From assembly GCA_023460875.1 (NCBI GenBank), contig JAEWOQ010000368.1:1-34122 (forward strand): a DNA stretch of 34,122 nt, given 5' to 3'. The translations under genes and the position numbers were made by a program. Below the pieces are notes generated by a model. That model searched no databases and was not told the origin of the DNA. It saw nothing but the letters and a program-made list of their open reading frames with translations. This DNA is from Pseudomonadota bacterium (lineage in GTDB: Bacteria > Myxococcota_A > Polyangia > Polyangiales > Polyangiaceae). Numbering within the stretch: the stretch's first letter is position 1; each line of letters opens with the position of its first letter. Shown piece after piece: positions 7,800 to 16,077 of the stretch.

Positions 7800-9191
7800 A
7801 TGACTCAGAAGCGCCAGCCCGTCCGGAAATCCACCGCCGCGGCTCGAACCGTGCGCGACACTGTTCCGAGCAAGCGATCCTCGAAGCTTCCCGGAGAGAG
7901 TGTGCCCGCTTCACGGCTCGGCGGGAGCGCGGTGGCAGACGCCGCCCCCCTGTCGGAGGCCGCGCCCTCGTCGCGGAGGGAAGAGGAGTCGGCAGCGGAC
8001 TCGATGCTGTCCCGTTATTTCCGGGACATGGCCACCCACCAGGTGATGGGGCCCGACGAGGAGCTCATCGCTGCTCAGGCGGTGGAGCGCACCGAGGTGA
8101 ACCACTGGGCGGCCCTGCTGTCCTACCTGCCCGCGGCGGAGCACTTGCTCGACCGCCTCCAGGCACAGCTGAACGAGCTGTCGGAGGACGACCGGCCGGA
8201 CGTAGCGGGCATCCTCGAGCGGATGCGGGGCCTGCTCGAGCTGTACCGGAAGCAACGCTCCAAGCTGCACGCGGACCAGCTCCGCACGTGGCACGAACAG
8301 AGCGAGGACCTCGCCCGGGCCATCCGGTTGCCGGACTCGGATCGGGTCTGGATGATCGGTGCCCTCAACGAGGCTTGCTCTCTCACTCGTGAACCGGAGG
8401 CAGGAGAGCCCGAGCGCCCTGTGCTCGCAGAGACGGACGCGTTCCGTCGTTACTTGCGGGAAGTGAAGCGCACGGACGCCGAGCAACGGGCCGCGAAGAA
8501 CAAGTTCGTCAAGTCGAACTTGCGCCTCGTGGTCAGCATTGCCCGACGTTACAACCGCGGGCGCCTCCCGCTCATCGATCTGATCCAGGAGGGCAACATC
8601 GGCCTCATGAAGGCGGTGGAGCGCTTCGATCACACGCGCGGCTATCGCTTCTCGACCTACGCGTCGTGGTGGATTCGGCACGCCATCAGCCGAGCGCTCG
8701 CGGACAAGGGGCGCGCCGTGCGCATCCCAGTGCACATGCTCGACACCTACAACCGCGTGTCCCGCGCCACGCAGACGATCATCGCCAGGACGGGACGCGA
8801 GCCGACGCCCGACGAGCTCGAGCAGGAGACCGGTGTCCCGCAGGAGAAGCTCGAGAAGGTCAAGGACCTCTACGCCGACACGCCGTTCTCTCTGGATCGT
8901 CCCGTCGGCGACGAAGACGGGCGCCGCTTCATCGACTTCCTCGTCGAGGACAACGGCGTGTCTCCTCACGATCAGCTAGCGAGCGACCGCTGGGCGGACG
9001 AGGTGCGGCGCCTGCTCGGCACCCTCACCCCGATCGAGTCGAGCATCATCCGCTGGCGCTTTGGGCTCGACAACGAGGAGGAGCTGACCCTCAAGGAAAT
9101 CGGCGACAAGTACAACCTGTCGCGGGAACGTATCCGCCAGCTCCAGGAGCAGGCCATCGGCAAGATCCGGAAGCAGATGCGTGACTTCTGA
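7800..9191 (+). CDS. RNA polymerase sigma factor of the sigma-70 family (group 2-like)
   Basis: A 463-residue RpoD-related sigma factor. The first 65 residues are Ser/Ala-rich and basic, with no proper region 1.1. Region 1.2 begins near MLSRYFRDMATHQVMGPDEE. Region 2 (about 235-310) holds FVKSNLRLVVSIARRYNRGR, LIDLIQEGNIGLMKAVERFD and the -10 recognition helix YRFSTYASWWIRHAISRA. Region 3 runs to about 385. Region 4 has ESSIIRWRFGLDNEEELTLK and the -35 helix YNLSRERIRQLQEQA. The shortened N-terminus and non-conserved segment suggest an alternative, group 2 type factor (SigA/RpoS-like class) rather than the main housekeeping sigma, but this is not certain. The upstream ribosome-binding site is weak. 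It stands alone, with a long AT-rich leader and its own terminator, just ahead of the respiratory operon. Confidence 0.92.
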   Translation: MTQKRQPVRKSTAAARTVRDTVPSKRSSKLPGESVPASRLGGSAVADAAPLSEAAPSSRREEESAADSMLSRYFRDMATHQVMGPDEELIAAQAVERTEVNHWAALLSYLPAAEHLLDRLQAQLNELSEDDRPDVAGILERMRGLLELYRKQRSKLHADQLRTWHEQSEDLARAIRLPDSDRVWMIGALNEACSLTREPEAGEPERPVLAETDAFRRYLREVKRTDAEQRAAKNKFVKSNLRLVVSIARRYNRGRLPLIDLIQEGNIGLMKAVERFDHTRGYRFSTYASWWIRHAISRALADKGRAVRIPVHMLDTYNRVSRATQTIIARTGREPTPDELEQETGVPQEKLEKVKDLYADTPFSLDRPVGDEDGRRFIDFLVEDNGVSPHDQLASDRWADEVRRLLGTLTPIESSIIRWRFGLDNEEELTLKEIGDKYNLSRERIRQLQEQAIGKIRKQMRDF

Positions 9192-9250
9192 GGTCACTCG
9201 GCGGAGCTGACGCAGGCGAGAGCCCGAGCGTCACGCCAAGGACCACAGCG

Positions 9251-9294
9251 CGGGCCGCGCCCTCTCCCAGGGGGTGCGGCCCGTGTGCGTTTTG
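9251..9294 (+). terminator. intrinsic terminator after the sigma gene
   Basis: CGGGCCGC (9251-9258) pairs perfectly with GCGGCCCG (9276-9283), with further possible pairing inside, followed by GTGTGCGTTTTG. The GC-rich stem plus a short T run about 60 bases after the stop codon fits a rho-independent terminator. Confidence 0.7.
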
Positions 9295-9654
9295 TCTGCG
9301 GCGGTCCGCGGTCAGGCGGCGTGAGGCCGCTTGGAATCCGCGGGGACACGCCCTGGAAACGCGGGGGAGACCGCTGCGCCCACGTGGGGCACCGGGGCGC
9401 AGAGTGTGAGCCACCCCGGAGAGGAGTGGCGGGACAACGGCGTCGAGATTTCCAGTCATGCCGGACGCCCGGCCTTTCCGGGGAGTTTTCATTTACTTTT
9501 CCTCCCATTCACCCCATAACGCGGCCGCACTTGAGCGACCCCCGCGCAAGGATGCCGTTTTCGGGTCGTGGCGGGCCGAGATCGGCCCCCACCGAGGTTG
9601 CCGGCCTCTCGGGCGCTCTTGCGCGGTGTGTTTCCCCACCCCGGTTCATCAACG
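9295..9654. other. 360-base leader region of the respiratory operon, no gene seen
   Basis: No convincing protein is encoded here. Two small inverted repeats are visible: GCGGC/GCCGC at 9316-9330 and TGCGCCC/GGGCGCA at 9375-9401, the latter enclosing CACGTG. A T-rich segment at 9486-9505 contains the candidate promoter listed separately. The actA ATG at 9655 lacks an obvious ribosome-binding site. Confidence 0.5.
9492..9520 (+). promoter_or_regulatory. candidate promoter for the act-cox operon
   Basis: TTTACT (9492-9497) and CATAAC (9515-9520) are separated by exactly 17 bases, each with 4 of 6 matches to sigma-70 consensus, in the most AT-rich part of the spacer. Transcription would begin near 9527, giving a leader of about 128 bases before actA. 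Other sigma classes were not excluded. Confidence 0.3.
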
Positions 9655-10305
9655 ATGAAGCTGTTCGTCTTCCCCCGCTGGGCAAACAAGACCCGGCTGA
9701 TCGCAGGCGCGGCCCTGGGCGGCGCGCCGATCTATCTGACGGCCTTCGTTTGGTACGGGTTCTCGCCCAAGACCATCGACGTCGGCTACCAGCCGGAGCA
9801 GCCCGTGCCCTACAGCCACGAGCTGCACGTCGGCGAGCTCGGGATCGATTGCCGCTACTGCCACACCACCGTGGACCAAGCAGCGTTCGCCGCGATCCCG
9901 CCCACGCAGACCTGCATGAACTGTCATACGCTCGTGCACCCGACGAGCCCGAAGTTGTTACCGGTTCGTGAGAGCGCTGCGACGGGCCAACCGGTGCAGT
10001 GGGTGAAGGTCCACGATCTACCGGACTACGCGTACTTCAATCACAGCGCCCACGTGACGCGCGGCGTGGGCTGTGTCTCCTGTCACGGTCGCGTCGACCG
10101 GATGGAGGTCGTCTTCCAGCAGGAGACGTTGAGCATGGAGTGGTGCCTCGACTGCCACCGCAATCCAGAGCCGCACCTCCGCCCGCCGTCCGAAGTCACC
10201 AACATGAATTGGGCGCCTCCAGGCGATCCGATCGCCTACGGCGCCCAGCTTCGCGAGCAGAACAACATCCATCCCCCGACGGACTGCTCCACATGTCATC
10301 GATGA
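9655..10305 (+). CDS. actA: alternative complex III subunit ActA, pentaheme cytochrome c
   Basis: First gene of the alternative complex III (ACIII), a membrane quinol:cytochrome c oxidoreductase that replaces bc1. The 216-residue protein begins with a short cytoplasmic tail and one membrane anchor (about residues 14-36, LIAGAALGGAPIYLTAFVWYG) and then carries five CxxCH heme c sites: CRYCH at 66, CMNCH at 87, CVSCH at 140, CLDCH at 164 and CSTCH at the extreme C-terminus (211-215). Five hemes match the ActA family, which passes electrons on the periplasmic face. The ATG at 9655 gives a normal anchor; an in-frame start at 9568 would add 29 residues unlike the family. The stop codon overlaps the ATG of actB (ATGA), implying coupled translation. 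Confidence 0.93.
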   Translation: MKLFVFPRWANKTRLIAGAALGGAPIYLTAFVWYGFSPKTIDVGYQPEQPVPYSHELHVGELGIDCRYCHTTVDQAAFAAIPPTQTCMNCHTLVHPTSPKLLPVRESAATGQPVQWVKVHDLPDYAYFNHSAHVTRGVGCVSCHGRVDRMEVVFQQETLSMEWCLDCHRNPEPHLRPPSEVTNMNWAPPGDPIAYGAQLREQNNIHPPTDCSTCHR

Positions 10306-13300
10306 AGCCCAAGTCCCTGCAGGATCCCAGCATGGCCTCATCCGGCGATTTGAAGACGCCGTGTGACGCCGTCGACATGCCCGCGTCTGCGGCGGCCGAC
10401 ACGTTGGCCGCTCCGAGCCACTGGCGTAGCCTGGCGGAGCTCGACAACGACCCCGAGTTCCGGGAGTTCGTCGCGCGGGAGTTCAAGACCCCCCTCGAGG
10501 AGATGCCGCTCAGCTCCAAGGGCCGGCGGCGCTTCATGCAGCTGATGGGCGCATCCTTCGCCCTCGCGGGCTGTCGCTGGCAGGAGGACAAACTGTTGCC
10601 CTTCTCCCAGCGTCCCGAGGGGTTCGTGCCCGGGGAGCCCGTGTTCTACGCAACGGCGATGGACATCGCTGGCGTCGCGACGGCTCTCTGGGTGAAGAGC
10701 TTCGACGGGCGCCCCATCAAGGTGGAGGGCAACCCGCACAGCGCCTCCAGCCTCGGCGCGACGAACACCTACCATCAAGGCAGCGTCCTGGGGCTGTACG
10801 ACCCCGATCGGAGCCAGCAGGTGGCGCGGCGCGGCGCCCAGCGGACGCCCTCGACTTGGGCGGACTTCGATCGCGCAGCGGGGGAGCTGATCGCCCAGGC
10901 GCGCGCGGCCGGCGGGCGAGGGGTGGCCGTGTTGAGCGAGGCGAGCTCGTCGCCGACCCTAGCGTCGCTGCGGAGCCGCTTTCTGCGGGCCATGCCTCAA
11001 GCGACGTGGGTGGCCTACGAGCCGTCCCACGCCGCGGGAGTGGAGCAGGGCGCCGAGCTCGCCTTTGGGCAGCGGGTGCGCACGCTCCTGAGTCCGGAGC
11101 GCGCGGACGTCCTGGTCAGCTTGGACGCCGACTTGCTCTGTGCTTCGACGGACGGTGGCCTCGCGTACTCGCGCGCCATCGCGAGTCGTCGAGAGCCGGG
11201 CGGCTCCATGAGCCGCATCTACGCCGTCGAGAGCAACATCTCGGAGATCGGCTCGATCGCGGACCACCGCGTCGCGCTGCGCGCCTCGCAGATCCCGGCG
11301 GTGGTGGCGTACCTCGACGCCGAGCTGAGCGCCCAGGCGCGTCCCCCCGCGGCGTTGGGAGCGGCTCAGCCACGTCCAGCGGCCAAGTTCCTCGAGGACG
11401 CGGAGATCAAGAAGGTCCTCGACGTGATGGTGAAGGACCTGCTTGCCCACCGAGGCAGCAGCCTGATCACCGTGGGCAGCCGGCAGCCTGCCGAGGTGCA
11501 CGCCGTCGTGCACCGCCTGAACGCGCTGCTCGGCAACGTGGGCAAGAGCGTCCGCTACGTAGAGGAGGCGGATCGGATCGCCGGAGGTGCGGCCGAGCTC
11601 GCGGCGCTGGTCGCGGAGATCGAGGCGGGCCGGGTCGAGACCTTGATCATCCTCGGCGGCAACCCCGTCTACAATTCACCGGTCGATGTGCCGTTCGCGG
11701 CCGCGCTCGGCAAGGTGAAGACCTCCGTTCGTCTCGGCCTCTACGAGGACGAGACCTCGCAGCTCTGCACCTGGCATGTGCCCCAGGCGCACTACCTGGA
11801 GGTCTGGGCCGACGCTCGATCCTTCGACGGGAGCGTCCTTGTCGCGCAGCCTCTGATCGCCCCTCTGCACGGGGGACGGTCGGCCATCGAGCTCGTCGCC
11901 GGCCTGCTCGGCCTCCCGCGGACCTCGGGTCAGGACCTGGTCCGGGCCACGCACGACGCGGAGGACGACAAGGTGTGGCGCAAGGCCGTCCACGACGGCA
12001 CGTTGGGTTCGGCCGCCCTCGCCGTGGAGCCGGAGCTACGCCCGATCGCGTCGATGACGCTCTCCGAAGGGGCCCTCGGCTCTGCGACGGGCATCGAAGG
12101 GCTCGAGGTTGTGCTGGAGCTCGATCCAGCGCTGCACGACGGCCGCTTTGCCAACAACGGCTGGCTCCAGGAGATGCCGCACCCCCTCACGAAGGTCTCC
12201 TGGGACAACGCCCTGATGGTGGCGCCCACGACCGGCGAGCGCCTCGGGCTGAAGGACGGCCATCTCGCGACCCTGACCGTCGACGGCAGGAGCGTCGAGC
12301 TGCCTGCGGTCTTCACTCCCGGACAAGCGGCAGGGACCTTGACCGTGAACCTCGGCTACGGCCGCAAGGTCGCCGGACGAGTGGGCGGCCTCGTGGACGA
12401 GGACGTCGAGGTGGTGGGCGCCGACACCTACGCGCTGTTCACCGCGAAGGCGGGCGCCATCGCGGTGGGGGCCACGCTGACGTCTCTGAATCGTCGCCCC
12501 GACGTTCTGGCGAACACGCAGGACCTATACGTCATCGATGACATCGGCGCCCGCGGCCGCGACGATCGCCTGCCGCAGCTCGTGCGGGAGACGACGCTCA
12601 GCGACTATCAGGCGCACCCCGAGGTCATCAAGCACAAGGTCCATCACCTGCCGCGCCTCAACCTGTGGCACGACCCCGTCACCTACGACGGCCACAAGTG
12701 GGGCATGGCGATCGACCTCAACAAGTGCACGGGCTGCAACGCCTGTGTGGTCGCCTGTTCGGCGGAGAACAACACGCCCGTCGTCGGCAGGCACGAGGTC
12801 GCTCGCGGTCGCGAGATGAACTGGCTGCGGGTCGAGCGGTACTACAAGGGGGACCGCGAGCAGGCGGACGCGCGCCAGATGCCCGTGCTCTGCATGCAGT
12901 GTGAGAACGCCCCCTGCGAGCAGGTGTGCCCCGTTGGCGCGACCGTGCACTCGAGCGAGGGGCTCAACGACATGGTGTACAACCGCTGCATCGGCACGCG
13001 GTATTGCTCCAACAACTGCCCCTACAAGGTGCGGCGCTTCAACTACCGCAACTACAACAGCGACGTGTACGGGATCACGCCCTACACCGGGACGGACGAC
13101 CCACGCGCCAAGCTGCGCTCGATGGCGTTCAACCCCGACGTCACGGTGCGTAGCCGCGGTGTGATGGAGAAGTGTACGTTCTGCGTACAGCGCATCCAGA
13201 ACGTGAAGATCAAGGCGAAGAACGCCCGGCGTCCCATCGAGGACGGCGAGATCAAGACCGCCTGCGAGCAGGCATGCCCCACGGGCGCGTACGTGTTCGG

Positions 13301-13466
13301 CGACCTGAACGACAAGCAGAGCCGCGTGGCGAAGGCCCACGGCGAGCCGCGTGCCTACGAGCTCCTGCAGGAGCTCAACAATCGTACACGTGTGCAGTAC
13401 CTGGCCCGCATCAGCAACCCGCATCCGGAGCTAGCGACCGAAGATGGCCATAGCGAGCGACATTAA
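10302..13466 (+). CDS. actB: alternative complex III subunit ActB, molybdopterin-like plus iron-sulfur protein
   Basis: The 1054-residue large periplasmic subunit of ACIII. Residues about 75-91 (RRRFMQLMGASFALAGC) form an internal Tat-type signal ending in a lipobox-like cysteine (C91). Residues about 100-750 resemble the molybdopterin oxidoreductase fold, which in ActB holds no molybdenum cofactor. The C-terminal part is a DmsB-like ferredoxin domain with four cysteine groups: C809/812/815/819, C864/867/872/876, C896/902/906 and C958/961/988/992. These match the usual three 4Fe-4S and one 3Fe-4S clusters. The start at 10302 overlaps the actA stop. ATGs at 10293 and 10332 (the last preceded by AGGA) are alternatives. 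The end overlaps actC by 23 bases. ActA and ActB together form the electron wire to the downstream cytochrome c. Confidence 0.94.
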   Translation: MKPKSLQDPSMASSGDLKTPCDAVDMPASAAADTLAAPSHWRSLAELDNDPEFREFVAREFKTPLEEMPLSSKGRRRFMQLMGASFALAGCRWQEDKLLPFSQRPEGFVPGEPVFYATAMDIAGVATALWVKSFDGRPIKVEGNPHSASSLGATNTYHQGSVLGLYDPDRSQQVARRGAQRTPSTWADFDRAAGELIAQARAAGGRGVAVLSEASSSPTLASLRSRFLRAMPQATWVAYEPSHAAGVEQGAELAFGQRVRTLLSPERADVLVSLDADLLCASTDGGLAYSRAIASRREPGGSMSRIYAVESNISEIGSIADHRVALRASQIPAVVAYLDAELSAQARPPAALGAAQPRPAAKFLEDAEIKKVLDVMVKDLLAHRGSSLITVGSRQPAEVHAVVHRLNALLGNVGKSVRYVEEADRIAGGAAELAALVAEIEAGRVETLIILGGNPVYNSPVDVPFAAALGKVKTSVRLGLYEDETSQLCTWHVPQAHYLEVWADARSFDGSVLVAQPLIAPLHGGRSAIELVAGLLGLPRTSGQDLVRATHDAEDDKVWRKAVHDGTLGSAALAVEPELRPIASMTLSEGALGSATGIEGLEVVLELDPALHDGRFANNGWLQEMPHPLTKVSWDNALMVAPTTGERLGLKDGHLATLTVDGRSVELPAVFTPGQAAGTLTVNLGYGRKVAGRVGGLVDEDVEVVGADTYALFTAKAGAIAVGATLTSLNRRPDVLANTQDLYVIDDIGARGRDDRLPQLVRETTLSDYQAHPEVIKHKVHHLPRLNLWHDPVTYDGHKWGMAIDLNKCTGCNACVVACSAENNTPVVGRHEVARGREMNWLRVERYYKGDREQADARQMPVLCMQCENAPCEQVCPVGATVHSSEGLNDMVYNRCIGTRYCSNNCPYKVRRFNYRNYNSDVYGITPYTGTDDPRAKLRSMAFNPDVTVRSRGVMEKCTFCVQRIQNVKIKAKNARRPIEDGEIKTACEQACPTGAYVFGDLNDKQSRVAKAHGEPRAYELLQELNNRTRVQYLARISNPHPELATEDGHSERH

Positions 13467-14811
13467 CCCTTATCAGGGTGCCCTGAAGGGCGACAACGCG
13501 TTCGCCCAGATCACCGACAACGTCTCCCGGATCATGGAGGCGCCCAAGCCCCCGCGGGCTTGGTACATCGCCATGGGGTTCTCGCTGACGCTCCTGGCGA
13601 TCTTCGGCGCGAGCCTCGGGTTCGTGGTGTGGGAAGGCATCGGCGCCTGGGGCCACATCCACCCGGTGGCGTGGGGCTTCCCGATCGTGAACTTCGTCTT
13701 CTGGGTCGGTATCGGCCCCGCGGGGACGCTCATCAGCGCGATCCTCTTTCTGCTGCGGCAGAACTGGCGCACAGCGATCAACCGCTTCGCCGAAGCGATG
13801 ACGATCTTCGCGGTCATCTGTGCTGCCATCTTCCCGGGCTTGCACATCGGCCGCCCCTGGCTGCCCTACTGGATGACGCCCATCCCGAACCAGATGGGGA
13901 TGTGGCCGCAGTTCCGGAGCCCCCTCGAGTGGGACATCTTCGCCGTCGGTACCTATGCGACCGTGTCGATCCTGTTCTGGTACATGGGGATGATCCCGGA
14001 CTTCGCGACCTTCAGAGATCGCTCGAAGTCGACCGTGCGGCGGGTGGTGTACGGGCTCCTCGCCATGGGCTGGCGCGGCTCGTCGCGTCAGTGGCACCGC
14101 TACGAGCGGGCGTACTTGCTGCTCGCGGGCCTCGCCACGCCCCTCGTGCTCTCGGTGCACTCGGTGGTCTCGTTCGACTTCGCCACCGCTCAGCTCCCCG
14201 GCTGGCACACGACGATCTTCCCGCCCTACTTCGTCGCGGGCGCCATCTTCGGTGGCTTCGCCATGGTGGTGGTGCTGGCGGTGCCGGCGCGGCAGTTCTT
14301 CGGGCTGAAGCGCATTATCACGATGCGGCACCTCGAGCTGATGAGCAAGATCATCCTCGCGACGGGTATGCTCGTCGGTTACGCGTACGCCATGGAGATG
14401 TTCATTGCCTGGTACTCGGGGGCAATCTACGAGCAGTTCGCGTTCGTGAACCGGGCGTTTGGCAACTACGGCTGGGCCTACTGGACGATGATCTTCTGCA
14501 ACGTCCTGTCACCCCAAGTGTTCTGGTCCAAGAAGATGCGCACCAACGTGTGGGTGATCTTCGTAGTGGGTGTGTTGGTCAACGTAGGCATGTGGTTCGA
14601 GCGCTTCGTGATCATCTGCACCTCGTTGGCGCGGGACTTCCTCCCCGCCAACTGGGGTTACTTCGTCCCCTCGGTGGTGGACTACGCGACGCTGGGCGGG
14701 TCGTTCGGCCTGTTCTTCACGCTGTTCCTCCTGTTCTGTCGGTACATGCCGATGGTGGCCATGGCGGAGATGAAGGCCTTCATCCCCGAAGGGCACGCCC
14801 ACGACCACTGA
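13444..14811 (+). CDS. actC: alternative complex III subunit ActC, NrfD-like quinol-binding membrane protein
   Basis: A 455-residue NrfD/PsrC-family protein with about ten transmembrane helices, the probable site of menaquinol or ubiquinol oxidation and part of the proton path. Family-typical segments include WEGIGAWGHIHPVAWGFPIV, FWVGIGPAGTLISAILFLLR, FPGLHIGRPWLPYW, SVHSVVSFDFATAQLPGWHT and AYWTMIFCNVLSPQVFWSKK. Like other ActC proteins it has no bound cofactor motif. The C-terminus ends in a His-rich EGHAHDH. Translation starts inside the end of actB (23-base overlap), so production should be matched to ActB. The neighbouring actF encodes its structural relative. Confidence 0.94.
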   Translation: MAIASDINPYQGALKGDNAFAQITDNVSRIMEAPKPPRAWYIAMGFSLTLLAIFGASLGFVVWEGIGAWGHIHPVAWGFPIVNFVFWVGIGPAGTLISAILFLLRQNWRTAINRFAEAMTIFAVICAAIFPGLHIGRPWLPYWMTPIPNQMGMWPQFRSPLEWDIFAVGTYATVSILFWYMGMIPDFATFRDRSKSTVRRVVYGLLAMGWRGSSRQWHRYERAYLLLAGLATPLVLSVHSVVSFDFATAQLPGWHTTIFPPYFVAGAIFGGFAMVVVLAVPARQFFGLKRIITMRHLELMSKIILATGMLVGYAYAMEMFIAWYSGAIYEQFAFVNRAFGNYGWAYWTMIFCNVLSPQVFWSKKMRTNVWVIFVVGVLVNVGMWFERFVIICTSLARDFLPANWGYFVPSVVDYATLGGSFGLFFTLFLLFCRYMPMVAMAEMKAFIPEGHAHDH

Positions 14812-14831
14812 GCTTGTGAGATCCAGTCGCC

Positions 14832-16061
14832 ATGAGTGATACGCAGGCAATCAAGGCAGAGGCGGGTCCCGCCCCCCTCCATGGCCTTCTGGCCGAGTAC
14901 GACAACCCGACGGCGCTGGTGCGCGCCGCGAAGAAGGTTCGCGACGCCGGCTACGCCCATTGGGACACGTTCACGCCGTTCCCCATCCACGGCATCGAGC
15001 GCGCGATGGGCATCCGGATGACGCGGCTGCCGTGGCTGGTCTTCGTCGCGGCGCTCATCGGGCTCGCGAACGGCGTCCTCCTGCAGTTTCTGACGAACGC
15101 GTGGGACTACCCGTGGCTCGTGAGCGGCAAGCCCTTCTGGAGCTGGCCGGCGAACGTGCCGATCGCGTTCGAGATGACCATCCTGTACAGCGCCTTCGCG
15201 GCGCTGGGCGGCATGCTCGTCTTCAACAACCTGCCGCTCCCGGCCCACCCCTTGGATCTCAAGGAGCGGTTCGCTCGGGTCACGGACGATCGGTTCTTCC
15301 TCGTGATCGAGGCGCGCGACGGGAAGTTCGACGAGGTCGACACGCGCCGGCTCCTCGAGGACACCGAGCCCCTCGTGCTCGACGAGGTGCTCGAGGATCG
15401 GGTCACGTCGGACAGGATCCCGCGCGCGCTGACGTACACCCTGCTCATCGCGGGGGCGGCGAGCCTCGTGCCCTTCGCGGCCTTCGCGGCGGCGCGGGCG
15501 CGCACCAGCGAGCAGCCCCGGATCCACGCCATCTGGGACATGGACTTCCAGCCGAAGTTCAAGGCCCAGCGCTCGAACCCGCTGTTCTCGGACAACCGCG
15601 CGATGCGGCCGCCCGTGGGTGGAACGGTCGCCGTAGGCGCGCTGCACGAGGACGACCACATGTACCGAGGTCGAGTGGACGGCGCCTGGGCGACCTCGTA
15701 TCCAGCGGGCGTCTCGGTGACGGAGGAGACGCTGCAGGTCGGTCGGGACAAGTACAACGTCTTCTGTGCGCCCTGCCACGGGTTCGCGGGTGATGGAGAC
15801 GGCATGGTCCACAAGCGGGCGGAGACCTTGGGTCAGGGCTGGGTGCCCCCAAGTAACCTGCATCAGGACTACCTGCGTCAGCAGCCTGTGGGGGAGCTCT
15901 TCAACGCGATCACGAACGGCATCCGCAACATGCCCGCCTACGGTCATCAGATCGAACCCGACGATCGCTGGGCGATCGTGATGTACGTCCGCGCGCTGCA
16001 GCGCAGCCGGGCCTCCGGCCTCGGCGATCTCTCCGAAGCCGAACGTTCTGGACTCAAGTGA
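14832..16061 (+). CDS. actDE: fused alternative complex III subunits ActD and ActE (DUF3341 plus monoheme cytochrome c)
   Basis: A 409-residue protein that joins two normally separate ACIII subunits. Residues 1-180 are ActD (DUF3341): PLHGLLAEYDNPTALVRAAK, THWDTF-like AHWDTFTPFPIHGIE, then two membrane helices around WLVFVAALIGLANGVLLQFL and IAFEMTILYSAFAALGGMLV. After a linker and a third membrane segment near 200-220 (TYTLLIAGAASLVPFAAFAA) comes ActE, a class I cytochrome c with CAPCH at 312-316 and a likely Met ligand at 367 (NMPAYGH). The linker helix replaces the lipid anchor or signal that a free ActE needs, and puts the heme in the periplasm. There is no stop codon or frameshift between the parts. 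It starts 20 bases after actC. Confidence 0.93.
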   Translation: MSDTQAIKAEAGPAPLHGLLAEYDNPTALVRAAKKVRDAGYAHWDTFTPFPIHGIERAMGIRMTRLPWLVFVAALIGLANGVLLQFLTNAWDYPWLVSGKPFWSWPANVPIAFEMTILYSAFAALGGMLVFNNLPLPAHPLDLKERFARVTDDRFFLVIEARDGKFDEVDTRRLLEDTEPLVLDEVLEDRVTSDRIPRALTYTLLIAGAASLVPFAAFAAARARTSEQPRIHAIWDMDFQPKFKAQRSNPLFSDNRAMRPPVGGTVAVGALHEDDHMYRGRVDGAWATSYPAGVSVTEETLQVGRDKYNVFCAPCHGFAGDGDGMVHKRAETLGQGWVPPSNLHQDYLRQQPVGELFNAITNGIRNMPAYGHQIEPDDRWAIVMYVRALQRSRASGLGDLSEAERSGLK

Positions 16062-16077
16062 GTCGGTGAGTAGTCGA

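Noticed and set aside
7360..7803. 147-codon plus-strand frame before the sigma gene
   Set aside because: Composition is not protein-like, there is no ribosome-binding site or known family, and it would overlap the sigma start. Kept only as part of the gene-free stretch.
10856..12541. 561-codon plus-strand frame inside actB
   Set aside because: It is the alternate frame of actB, with Arg/Gly-rich composition and no domain. The actB frame is conserved throughout.
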